From: Kribbella albertanoniae
Lineage (GTDB): Bacteria > Actinomycetota > Actinomycetes > Propionibacteriales > Kribbellaceae
Assembly: GCF_004348455.1 (NCBI RefSeq)
Contig: NZ_SMKA01000056.1
Coordinates: 1-36,636, forward strand
Length of the DNA: 36,636 bases
Direction: 5' to 3'
Shown here piece by piece: positions 1 to 7,337 of this stretch (the first letter of the stretch is position 1; every line of letters begins with the position of its first letter). A program made the translations under genes and the position numbers. The notes beneath the pieces are model-generated. The model was not told the DNA's origin and did no database searches. It saw only the letters and a list, made by a program, of their open reading frames with translations.

Positions 1-169
1 GTACGCCGCCGTTGGCTACGTCGGACTTTTCGATTTCGGTGAAGACGATGCGGACGGCTTCGCGCTTGGCGCCGAGGATCGCGATCGCGGAGTCCGTCAC
101 GGCGGCGACGAACTCGCGGCGCTGGTCGAGGGTGCGGCCGGACAGGAGTTCGACGGTGATGTTGGGCAT
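1..169 (-). CDS. 4-oxalocrotonate tautomerase family protein (C-terminus cut by window edge)
   Basis: Reading leftwards from ATG at 169, the product begins MPNITVELLSGRTLDQRREF and runs off the left edge after 56 residues. The proline right after the initiator Met is the catalytic base of the 4-OT superfamily, and 4-OT proteins are only about 60-75 residues, so most of the gene is present. These enzymes catalyse keto-enol tautomerisation of small 2-oxo acids; the substrate cannot be told from sequence. A possible Shine-Dalgarno (AGGAACC on the coding strand) lies just upstream. It follows the symporter by 23 bp on the same strand, so the two are probably co-transcribed and the enzyme may act on the imported compound. 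Confidence 0.85.
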   Translation of the reverse strand, partial: MPNITVELLSGRTLDQRREFVAAVTDSAIAILGAKREAVRIVFTEIEKSDVANGGV

Positions 170-192
170 AGGAAGGTTCCTCCAGGTGGGTG

Positions 193-1704
193 TCAGCCAA
201 GGGCGGTGGCGCGCCGGGCGGCGACCTCCGCGGAATCGTCGGGGTCGGTGTTCAGCGAGTCGAGCAGGTCGTCGACGTCGTCCTTGCGCTCCGGCAGCAG
301 CAGGCCGAGGCCCACGAAGATCACCAGAGAGGTTGCCAGCGGCAACGCGACGACCAGGGTGGTGTCGGTGGAGCCGATGCCGTACTTCACGATCGCCCAG
401 GTGATCAGGCCGATCGCCCAGGAGACGAGCGCGGCCCGTGGACCGGAGCGCCGGAACCAGGGCAGCAGCCCGAGCATCAGCGGGATCGCGATCGGCCCCA
501 TCGTGGCGGCCACCAGGTCGACCACGATCTTCAGTACGACGCCTTCGCCGTTGGTGGCGATCGCGATCAGCATGCTCACCGTGACGAAGGTGAACGTGGT
601 GATCCGGGCGAACTTCAGCGCGCCCGCCTCGGTCAGCTCGCGGACCTTCTTCACCAGCACCGGGGCGAGGTCGCGGGTGATGACGGAGGAGATGGCGTTC
701 GCGTCGGAGGCGACCATCGCCATCGTGTGCGAGAAGAAGCCGGCCAGCACCAGCCCGATCAGGCCGCTCGGCAGCAGCAGTTGGGCCAGCTGCACGTAGG
801 ACTGCTCGGCCTTGCCCGGGTTCACCAGCAGCGGCGCGGCGCACATCGGGATGAACAGGACGAGCGGCCAGACCAGCCAGAGGAACGACGACAGCAGCGC
901 GGACTTCTTGGCCGCGGAACCGGACGGCGCAGCCATGTAGCGCTGGGCCAGGTTCCACATACCGCCGTTGTACTCGAAGGTTTTGATGAACAGGAACGCG
1001 ATCAGGAAGATCGGTGTGTACGGCCCGTTCAGCGCATCACCATGGCCCTCGGGAAGCTTGCCCCACATCGTCCACAGCGTCGAGACGCCGCCCAGATGCG
1101 AGAGCACGCCGACGAACATCGCGATCCCGGCGGCGGCCTGGATGATGAACTGACCGAAGTCGGTGAGTACGTCGGCCCACAGCCCGCCCAGCGTCGCGTA
1201 GGCCATCGTCACCACGCCGGTGAGCAGGATGCCCCACCGCATCGGTACGCCGGTGAAACCGTTCAGCAGGATGCTGATCGCGACCCACTTGGAGGCGATG
1301 TCGACGACCTTCAGGGCCGCACCGGAGTAGGCCAGCGCCTGCTGGGTCGGCAGGTTGTACCGGCGGGCCAGGTACTCCAGCGGCGAGACAACCCCGTGCT
1401 TGGCTCGCAGCCGGTTCCAGCGGGCGGCGAACAGGAACGCACCGATGCCGACACCGACACCGATCGACACTGCCCACCAGACGTAGACGGTGATGCCGTA
1501 GTTGAAGGCGACGGCGGCGAACGCGACGAACATGACCGCGCTGTAGCCGGACATGTGGTGCGAGATGCCGGACAGCCACCAGGGAATCCGGCCTCCGGTC
1601 GTGAAGTAGTCGACGACGTTCTTGATCTTGGTGCGGGACCAGAGTCCGATCACCACCATCAACACGAAATAGCCGACCAGGACTGTCCAGTCCAGAGCGG
1701 TCAT
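193..1704 (-). CDS. Sodium:solute symporter (SSS family)
   Basis: A 503-residue, very hydrophobic protein with about 13 predicted membrane helices, the first at roughly residues 6-22. The segment WSRTKIKNVVDYFTTGGR after helix 1, followed by a WWLSGIS stretch, is typical of SSS (PF00474) transporters. A GGAGG Shine-Dalgarno at 1711-1715 supports ATG 1704. It is divergent from kduI across a 160-bp shared regulatory region with matching operators, and is followed by the tautomerase. The likely cargo is therefore a uronate or 5-keto-4-deoxyuronate-type sugar acid entering the Kdu pathway, but this is inferred from context; SSS substrates cannot be read from sequence. The charged tail (KDDVDDLLDSLNTDPDDS) is probably cytoplasmic. 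Confidence 0.9.
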   Translation of the reverse strand: MTALDWTVLVGYFVLMVVIGLWSRTKIKNVVDYFTTGGRIPWWLSGISHHMSGYSAVMFVAFAAVAFNYGITVYVWWAVSIGVGVGIGAFLFAARWNRLRAKHGVVSPLEYLARRYNLPTQQALAYSGAALKVVDIASKWVAISILLNGFTGVPMRWGILLTGVVTMAYATLGGLWADVLTDFGQFIIQAAAGIAMFVGVLSHLGGVSTLWTMWGKLPEGHGDALNGPYTPIFLIAFLFIKTFEYNGGMWNLAQRYMAAPSGSAAKKSALLSSFLWLVWPLVLFIPMCAAPLLVNPGKAEQSYVQLAQLLLPSGLIGLVLAGFFSHTMAMVASDANAISSVITRDLAPVLVKKVRELTEAGALKFARITTFTFVTVSMLIAIATNGEGVVLKIVVDLVAATMGPIAIPLMLGLLPWFRRSGPRAALVSWAIGLITWAIVKYGIGSTDTTLVVALPLATSLVIFVGLGLLLPERKDDVDDLLDSLNTDPDDSAEVAARRATALG

Positions 1705-1739
1705 GGGGAGCCTCCAGGGACAACGGGCGAGTGACTGGA

Positions 1740-1768
1740 AGGTTCCACCGAACAGAACACCGTGTCAA
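1740..1768 (-). promoter_or_regulatory. Promoter and IclR-type operator for the symporter
   Basis: On the minus strand, TTGACA (1763-1768) and GAACCT (1740-1745) are separated by exactly 17 nt. An interrupted palindrome TGTTC-N9-GAACC (1741-1759) fills the spacer and overlaps the -10. The same arrangement, in the same register, occurs in the kduI promoter. GAACCT is a poor -10 apart from A2 and T6, so the promoter may be weak or need help. The likely ligand-responsive protein is the IclR regulator at 3471-4229. Confidence 0.6.
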
Positions 1769-1797
1769 GAGACGGAACCCGGAACAAAATCCGGCCT

Positions 1798-1816
1798 AGT
1801 TCCACCGCAGAAACCA
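1798..1816 (+). promoter_or_regulatory. Possible third, degenerate operator half-way between the divergent promoters
   Basis: AGTTC-N9-AACCA has the same spacing and left half as the two flanking GGTTC-N9-GAACC-type sites but an imperfect right half. It could be an auxiliary site or chance similarity. Confidence 0.3.
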
Positions 1817-1829
1817 CGCCCAGCACCGT

Positions 1830-1858
1830 TTGACAGACGGTTCCACGAGATAGAACCT
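1830..1858 (+). promoter_or_regulatory. Promoter and IclR-type operator for kduI
   Basis: TTGACA (1830-1835) and GAACCT (1853-1858) are spaced by 17 nt. The perfect interrupted palindrome GGTTC-N9-GAACC lies at 1839-1857. Transcription would begin close to the GTG at 1865, giving a leaderless mRNA; no Shine-Dalgarno is visible upstream of that GTG. A bound repressor would block RNA polymerase directly. Confidence 0.6.
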
Positions 1859-1864
1859 AGTTCT

Positions 1865-2701
1865 GTGAATGCTCAGTCGCCACTCCAGATCCGCCACGCC
1901 ACCCACCCGGCCCAGGTGCCCGGCTTCGACACCGCCGGACTGCGCGCGCAGTACCTGGTCGACGACCTCTTCACGCCGGACGCCGTCACCGCGGTCCTCA
2001 CCCACCACGACCGGATCGTGCTGGCCGGCGCCGTACCGGCCTCGGGACCGCTGACCCTCAACACCTGGCCCGAGCTGCGCAGCGAGTACTTCCTCGAGCG
2101 CCGCGAGGCCGGCATCGTCAACGTCGGCGGCCCGGGCACGGTCACCGCCGACGGCACCAAGTACGAGCTCACCACCGGTGCCTGTCTGTACGTCGGCCGT
2201 GGCACCCGCGAGGTGATCTTCGAGGGCACGGACTCGGCCTTCTACGTCTTCTCGGCCAACGCGCACACCGAGTTCCCGACCGCGCTGGTCAACCCCGGCG
2301 AGGGCAACCGGCTCGAACTCGGCGACCAGCAGACCGCGAACCGCCGGACGATCGACCAGTACATCCACGCCGGCGGCGTGCAGAGCTGCCAGGTCGTGCT
2401 CGGCGTCACCACGCTGCACGCCGGCAGCACCTGGAACACGATGCCCGCGCACACGCACGACCGCCGTACCGAGTGCTACTTGTACTTCGGACTCCCGGAG
2501 ACCGAGCGGATCGTGCACCTGCTCGGCGAGCCCGACGAGACCCGGCACCTGCTGGTGGCAGACCGGCAGGCGATCATCTCCCCGAGCTGGTCGATCCACT
2601 CCGGTGTCGGCACCTCGTCGTACAGCTTCGTCTGGGCGATGGCCGGCGAGAACCAGGCCTTCACCGACATGGACGGCGTCGACGTCCGGGACCTGCGGTG
2701 A
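1865..2701 (+). CDS. kduI: 4-deoxy-L-threo-5-hexosulose-uronate ketol-isomerase (5-keto-4-deoxyuronate isomerase)
   Basis: KduI interconverts 5-keto-4-deoxyuronate and 3-deoxy-D-glycero-2,5-hexodiulosonate in the breakdown of unsaturated uronates from pectin or glycosaminoglycan-type polymers. Starting at GTG 1865, the protein is 278 residues, the usual KduI length. His196, His198, Glu203 and His245 (in AHTHDRRTE and SWSIHSGVG) fall at the same numbers as the zinc ligands of E. coli KduI, which strongly supports this start over longer in-frame options. Other family signatures include YFLERREAGIVNVGG, MPAHTHDRR and the C-terminal ENQAFTDMDGVDVRDLR. It overlaps kduD by 4 nt (GTGA), so translation is probably coupled. 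The promoter and operator end only 7 nt before the start codon. Confidence 0.95.
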   Translation: MNAQSPLQIRHATHPAQVPGFDTAGLRAQYLVDDLFTPDAVTAVLTHHDRIVLAGAVPASGPLTLNTWPELRSEYFLERREAGIVNVGGPGTVTADGTKYELTTGACLYVGRGTREVIFEGTDSAFYVFSANAHTEFPTALVNPGEGNRLELGDQQTANRRTIDQYIHAGGVQSCQVVLGVTTLHAGSTWNTMPAHTHDRRTECYLYFGLPETERIVHLLGEPDETRHLLVADRQAIISPSWSIHSGVGTSSYSFVWAMAGENQAFTDMDGVDVRDLR

Positions 2702-3459
2702 CAGAGGGGCCGTTCAGCCTCCACGGCCGTACGGCGCTCGTCACCGGAGCCCGGCGGGGCATCGGAGCCGCCATCGCGGCCGGCTATGCCGCGGCCGGCG
2801 CCGAGCTGATCCTGTTCGCCCGCGACGCGGCGCTCGAGGACACCCTGGAGGCGATCAAGCAGAACGGTGGTGGTGAGGCGACCATCGTGACCGCCGACTT
2901 CGCCGACCCCGACGCCGTCGAGGCGGCCGCGGTCGAGCTGGCGCGGACCCGGCAGATCGACATCCTGGTCAACAACGCCGGCACGATCCGGCGGGCTCCC
3001 GCAGCCGAGACCAGTACGGCGGACTGGAAGCACGTGATCGACGTGAACCTGAACTCCACCTGGGCGGTCACCCGGCCGATCGGTGCCGCGATGGCCGAAC
3101 GGGGGGCCGGGAAGATCGTCACGATCGCGTCCCTGCTCAGCTTCCAGGGCGGGATCACGGTTCCGGCCTACACTGCCAGCAAGCACGCGGTCGCGGGACT
3201 GACCCGGGCACTGGCGAACGAATGGGGTGCGGCCGGTGTCCAGGTGAACGCGATCGCACCGGGCTACATCAGTACCGACAACACCACCGACCTGCGGGCC
3301 GATCCGGAGCGCGAGACCGCCATCCGGTCCCGTATCCCGGCCGGCCGCTGGGGGCGGCCGGACGAGCTCGTCGGCGCGGCCGTCTTTCTGGCCTCGGCGG
3401 CGGCGGACTACGTCAACGGCCACATCCTCGCGGTCGACGGTGGCTGGCTGGCCAGATAA
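2698..3459 (+). CDS. kduD: 2-dehydro-3-deoxy-D-gluconate 5-dehydrogenase (SDR family)
   Basis: A classical short-chain dehydrogenase of 253 residues, the same length as E. coli KduD. It has the nucleotide-binding motif TGARRGIG (16-23), NNAG (92-95), and a catalytic Ser145, Tyr158 and Lys162 (YxxxK). KduD reduces the product of KduI to 2-keto-3-deoxygluconate using NAD(P)H. The GTG start at 2698 lies inside the kduI stop region (GTGA overlap), and the tight pairing with kduI is the main reason for choosing KduD over another SDR. The KDG kinase and aldolase that would complete the route are not in this window. Confidence 0.9.
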   Translation: MTEGPFSLHGRTALVTGARRGIGAAIAAGYAAAGAELILFARDAALEDTLEAIKQNGGGEATIVTADFADPDAVEAAAVELARTRQIDILVNNAGTIRRAPAAETSTADWKHVIDVNLNSTWAVTRPIGAAMAERGAGKIVTIASLLSFQGGITVPAYTASKHAVAGLTRALANEWGAAGVQVNAIAPGYISTDNTTDLRADPERETAIRSRIPAGRWGRPDELVGAAVFLASAAADYVNGHILAVDGGWLAR

Positions 3460-3470
3460 GGAGTGGCAGG

Positions 3471-4229
3471 ATGTCCGACATGAGTTCGCCCTCGGCCATC
3501 GACAAGACGTTGATGGTGTTGGATGCCGTCCTGGAGCACTCGCGGTTCACCGATGTGGTGAATGCGACTGGCCTGGCCAAGTCCACCGTGCACCGGATCA
3601 TGGCCTCGCTGGTGGAGCACGAGTTCGTCGCGCAGGCCGACGACGGCTCGTACCATCCGGGCCCGAAGGCACTCCGGCTGGCCGGACACGCCCTGACGAA
3701 CGTCGACCTGGCCACGGTCGCCCGCCCAGTGCTCGCCGATCTGGTTGCCCAGACGCGCTGCACCGTGCACGTCGGCCTGCTCAACGGCGACGAGGCGATC
3801 TATGTCGCCCGCCTGGACGGCCCCAAGCCGTACCGGATGCCGTCCCGGGTCGGGAAGGCGTTCTGGCTGCACTGCACCGGCATCGGCAAGGCACTCCTGG
3901 CGGAGAAGGACGATGACGCGCTCGACGCCCACATCACCCGGACCGGTCTGCCGGCCCGCACTCCCCTGACCCACACCACGGCCGCCGCGCTCAGGGCCGA
4001 CCTGGCGCAGGTGCGGGCCCGCGGCTACGCGCTGGACGACGAGGAGAACGAGCCGGGGATCCGGTGCGTGGCCGCAGTCATCCACGACCACACCGGCATG
4101 GCCATCGCCGCGGTCAGTATTTCCACGTTGTCGCTGGAGCAGTCGATCGCCCAGGTGGCCCTGATGGCACCGGCGGCGACCGAAGCGGCCCGCAAGATCT
4201 CTGCGGCGTTGGGCTATCGGGAGCCCTGA
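3471..4229 (+). CDS. IclR-family transcriptional regulator
   Basis: A 252-residue protein with an N-terminal winged helix (about 8-65; recognition helix near LAKSTVHRIM) and an IclR effector domain (about 80-245; CTGIGKALLA and YALDDEENEPGIRCVAAVI are typical). IclR proteins sense small acids or sugar-acid intermediates. It sits 11 bp after kduD behind AAGGAG (3458-3463), so it belongs to the kdu operon. It is the obvious candidate to bind the GGTTC-N9-GAACC sites at 1741-1759 and 1839-1857 and thereby control both arms of the locus, including itself. The effector is probably a 5-keto-4-deoxyuronate or KDG-type compound (inference). Confidence 0.93.
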   Translation: MSDMSSPSAIDKTLMVLDAVLEHSRFTDVVNATGLAKSTVHRIMASLVEHEFVAQADDGSYHPGPKALRLAGHALTNVDLATVARPVLADLVAQTRCTVHVGLLNGDEAIYVARLDGPKPYRMPSRVGKAFWLHCTGIGKALLAEKDDDALDAHITRTGLPARTPLTHTTAAALRADLAQVRARGYALDDEENEPGIRCVAAVIHDHTGMAIAAVSISTLSLEQSIAQVALMAPAATEAARKISAALGYREP

Positions 4230-4238
4230 GCCCGCGCC

Positions 4239-4261
4239 TATAGTTAGGAAACCTTCCTAAC
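4239..4261 (+). promoter_or_regulatory. csxA promoter -10 and palindromic operator
   Basis: A perfect 8-3-8 palindrome, GTTAGGAA-ACC-TTCCTAAC, lies at 4243-4261. It overlaps a good -10 (TATAGT, 4239-4244), so the start site would fall inside it; no clear -35 is present. Similar TTAGGAAA/TTTCCTAA palindromes are known upstream of chitosanase genes in Streptomyces, where a ROK-family repressor (CsnR type) acts. No ROK gene is present here, so the repressor would be encoded elsewhere. Confidence 0.65.
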
Positions 4262-4292
4262 CATTAGTGCGACGAAGTGCAGAGGATCGCCC

Positions 4293-7200
4293 ATGAAATC
4301 TCCTCTCCGCTGGTTGCTCGCAGGAGCTCTGATCGCCGGAACCCTGATTCCGCCGACGTCGAGTGTTGCTGCGGCCGCTGCCTCGGTCAGTCCCGTCCCC
4401 GGTTTCCAGTTACAGACGTCGGCGCAAGTTTCCGACGACTCGGCCGTCACCAAGCCGGGATTCCCGACCACCAGCTGGTTGCCGGTCTCGCCCCGGTCGA
4501 CCGTCTATGCCGGGTTGCTGGAGAACAACAAGTACCCGGATCCGTTCTTCTCGACGAACATGAAGAACGTCGACAAAGCACAGTTCACCGTGCCGTGGTG
4601 GTACCGCACGGAGCTGCAGTTGAGCGACACCGGCCAGCGCACGTACCTCGACTTCAGCGGTGTGATGTCGCGTGCCGATGTCTGGGTGAACGGCGTCCGG
4701 GTCGCCGACAAGAACCAGATCGTCGGTGCCTACACCCGGCACGACCTCGACATCACCGCGCACGTGCGGGCCGGGAGCAACTCGATCGCGTTCAAGGTCT
4801 ACCCGAACGACCCGAACCGCGATCTCACCATGGGCTGGATCGACTGGGCCCAGACACCGCCGGACAAGAACATGGGCATCGTGCGCGACGTCCTGGTCCG
4901 GCGCAGCGGTGCGGTCGCTCTCCGCGGTGCCCACGTGCTCACCAACCTGACGGTGCCGTCGCTGAACCACGCGGAACTGACACCGAAGGTTGACGTCCGC
5001 AACGACTCGTCCGCCGCGGTGACGACCACGGTCAGCGGGACAGTGGCCGGCGTACCGGTCAGTCAGACCGTGTCGCTGGCGGCCAAGGAGAAGAAGACGG
5101 TCACCTTCGCGACGATCGGTTTGGACAATCCGAACGTCTGGTGGCCGGCTGGGATGGGCGGGCAGCCGCTCTATGCGATCGACCTGACCGCATCGGTCGG
5201 CGGTACGGCGTCCGACAGTACGTCGGCCAAGTTCGGCGTACGGGATGTGACGGCGCCGCTGAACAGCAGTGGTGGCCGGGCCTACGCGATCAATGGCCGA
5301 CCATTGCTGATCAAGGGTGGTGGCTACTCGCCGGACCTGTTCCTGCGCTGGGACAAGACTGCCGCGGCCGACAAGCTCAAGTATGTCAAGGATCTGGGCC
5401 TGAACACGGTCCGGCTGGAAGGGCACATCGAGCCGGACGAGTTCTTCGATCTGGCCGACGAGCTCGGCGTCCTGACCATGCCCGGCTGGGAATGCTGCGA
5501 CAAGTGGGAAGGCCAGGTCAACGGCAAGTTCCCGTGGACGGCCGAGGACTACGTGACGGCCAAGTTGTCGATGACCGGCGAGGCGGAGCGGCTGCGTAAC
5601 CACCCGAGCGTCTTCACCTTCCTGATCGGCAGCGACTACGCGCCGGACGCGACGATCGAGAAGGGGTACCTCGACGCGCTGAACGCCGCCGACTGGCAGA
5701 CCCCCGTCATCCCGGCCGCCGCGAAGCGGTCCTCGCCGCAGCTCGGCGCGTCCGGGATGAAGATGAACGGGCCGTACGACTGGATCCCGCCGAACTACTG
5801 GTACGACAAGGCCCACAGCAACGCCGGTGGCGCGTGGAACTTCAACTCCGAGACCTCGGCCGGGCCGGACATCCCCACCCTGGACACCTTGAACCGGATG
5901 ATGACACCTGCCGAGCTCGAGGTGCTCTGGAAGAACCCGTCGGCCAACCAGTACCACCGCTCCGAGTCGACGACGTTCGGCAACCTCAGGTTGTTTGGAG
6001 AAGCGCTCTCCGACCGGTACGGCGCTCCGGCGAATCTGAACGACTACGTGAAGAAGGCGCAGCTCGCGGCGTACGAGAACGTGCGCGCCGAGTTCGAGTC
6101 GCACAACCGCAACTTCAGCGACTCGTCGAATCCATCGACGGGGTTGATCTACTGGATGCTGAACAGCGGCTGGACGTCATTGCACTGGCAGCTCTTCGAT
6201 GCTTACCTGGATCAGAACGGCGCGTACTACGGTGCCAAGAAGGCGAACGAGCCGCTGCACATCCAGTACTCGTACGACACCAAGTCCGTTGCCGTCGTCA
6301 ACCAAAATCACGCTGCGGCGTCGGGGCTGACGGCGTCGGTCAAGCTGTACAACATCGACGGGACCGAGAAGTTCTCCCAGTCGGCGAACGTGACGGTTCC
6401 GGGTGATGGCGGCAAGACGACCGCGTTGACGATCCCGGCGGTCAGCGGCCTGACGACGACGTACCTGGCGAAGCTTGTGCTGACGAACTCGTCGGGGGTC
6501 GAGGTGAGCCGGAACGTCTACTGGCTGTCCACCAAGGAGGACACCCTCAACTGGAACAAGACCACCTGGTACACCACGCCGACCACCAGCTACGCCGACC
6601 TCAAGGGTCTGTCTTCGCTCGCGCAGACGCCGGTGTCGGCGAGCGCTTCGACGACAACCTCTGGTGAGAACACCATCACCACGGTGACGTTGAAGAACAC
6701 GTCGACTGTGAAGACCCCGGCGTTCTACCTTGACGCGCACGTCGTGGCGAATGGCAAGCCTGTGTTGCCGATCCAGTGGAACGACAACGCGGTGTCGCTG
6801 TGGCCGGGCGAGTCGACGGTCCTGCGAGCGACGTACCGGACCGCAGATCTGAAGGGCGCCTCACCGTCGGTCCGGATCACCGGGTGGAACACGGCCACGC
6901 AGACGATCCCGGGTACCGGCGGCGGGGCTAGCACCTACGAAGCCGAGGACGCGACCATCACCAACGGCTTGGTCGAGTCGAACCACGCGGGCTTCACCGG
7001 GCGCGGTTTCGTGAACTACGACAACGCGGTCGGCAGTGCGGTCGAGTGGACGGTCAACGCGACCAAGGCCGGCCCGGCCACGGTCGAGCTGCGCTACGCC
7101 AACGGTACGACGGCCAACCGGGCGATGGACGTGTCGGTGAACGGCACGGTCGTCTCCCCCGGGCTCGCCTTCGCCGGGACCGGAGCCTGGACGAGCTGGC

Positions 7201-7307
7201 AGACCACGTCGATCACGGTCAATCTGGTTGCGGGAAGCAACAAGATCAAGGCCGTCGCCACCACGGCGAACGGCGGTCCGAACGTGGACAAGCTGACCGC
7301 GTCATAG
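4293..7307 (+). CDS. csxA: Secreted exo-beta-D-glucosaminidase (GH2) with C-terminal CBM35
   Basis: This enzyme releases D-glucosamine from the non-reducing end of chitosan and its oligomers outside the cell. The 1004-residue product has a signal peptide (about 1-30, hydrophobic core LLAGALIAGTLIP), a GH2 sugar-binding domain (about 60-205), an immunoglobulin-like domain (about 225-318), a TIM barrel (about 325-640) and further beta domains. A CBM35 starts near TYEAEDATITNG (881). It closely resembles Amycolatopsis orientalis CsxA along its length, as I remember that protein. Asp448 in LIGSDYAPDA and Glu520 in FNSETSAG have the same 72-residue spacing as the CsxA acid/base Asp469 and nucleophile Glu541. 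AGAGGA (4281-4286) supports ATG 4293. It looks monocistronic. Confidence 0.93.
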   Translation: MKSPLRWLLAGALIAGTLIPPTSSVAAAAASVSPVPGFQLQTSAQVSDDSAVTKPGFPTTSWLPVSPRSTVYAGLLENNKYPDPFFSTNMKNVDKAQFTVPWWYRTELQLSDTGQRTYLDFSGVMSRADVWVNGVRVADKNQIVGAYTRHDLDITAHVRAGSNSIAFKVYPNDPNRDLTMGWIDWAQTPPDKNMGIVRDVLVRRSGAVALRGAHVLTNLTVPSLNHAELTPKVDVRNDSSAAVTTTVSGTVAGVPVSQTVSLAAKEKKTVTFATIGLDNPNVWWPAGMGGQPLYAIDLTASVGGTASDSTSAKFGVRDVTAPLNSSGGRAYAINGRPLLIKGGGYSPDLFLRWDKTAAADKLKYVKDLGLNTVRLEGHIEPDEFFDLADELGVLTMPGWECCDKWEGQVNGKFPWTAEDYVTAKLSMTGEAERLRNHPSVFTFLIGSDYAPDATIEKGYLDALNAADWQTPVIPAAAKRSSPQLGASGMKMNGPYDWIPPNYWYDKAHSNAGGAWNFNSETSAGPDIPTLDTLNRMMTPAELEVLWKNPSANQYHRSESTTFGNLRLFGEALSDRYGAPANLNDYVKKAQLAAYENVRAEFESHNRNFSDSSNPSTGLIYWMLNSGWTSLHWQLFDAYLDQNGAYYGAKKANEPLHIQYSYDTKSVAVVNQNHAAASGLTASVKLYNIDGTEKFSQSANVTVPGDGGKTTALTIPAVSGLTTTYLAKLVLTNSSGVEVSRNVYWLSTKEDTLNWNKTTWYTTPTTSYADLKGLSSLAQTPVSASASTTTSGENTITTVTLKNTSTVKTPAFYLDAHVVANGKPVLPIQWNDNAVSLWPGESTVLRATYRTADLKGASPSVRITGWNTATQTIPGTGGGASTYEAEDATITNGLVESNHAGFTGRGFVNYDNAVGSAVEWTVNATKAGPATVELRYANGTTANRAMDVSVNGTVVSPGLAFAGTGAWTSWQTTSITVNLVAGSNKIKAVATTANGGPNVDKLTAS

Positions 7308-7337
7308 AATCGGGGCCCCAGGGGCTCGGGAGGTCGG

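Noticed and set aside
190..1734. 514-codon open frame opposite the symporter
   Set aside because: Composition-driven shadow; the other strand has a clear membrane transporter with Shine-Dalgarno.
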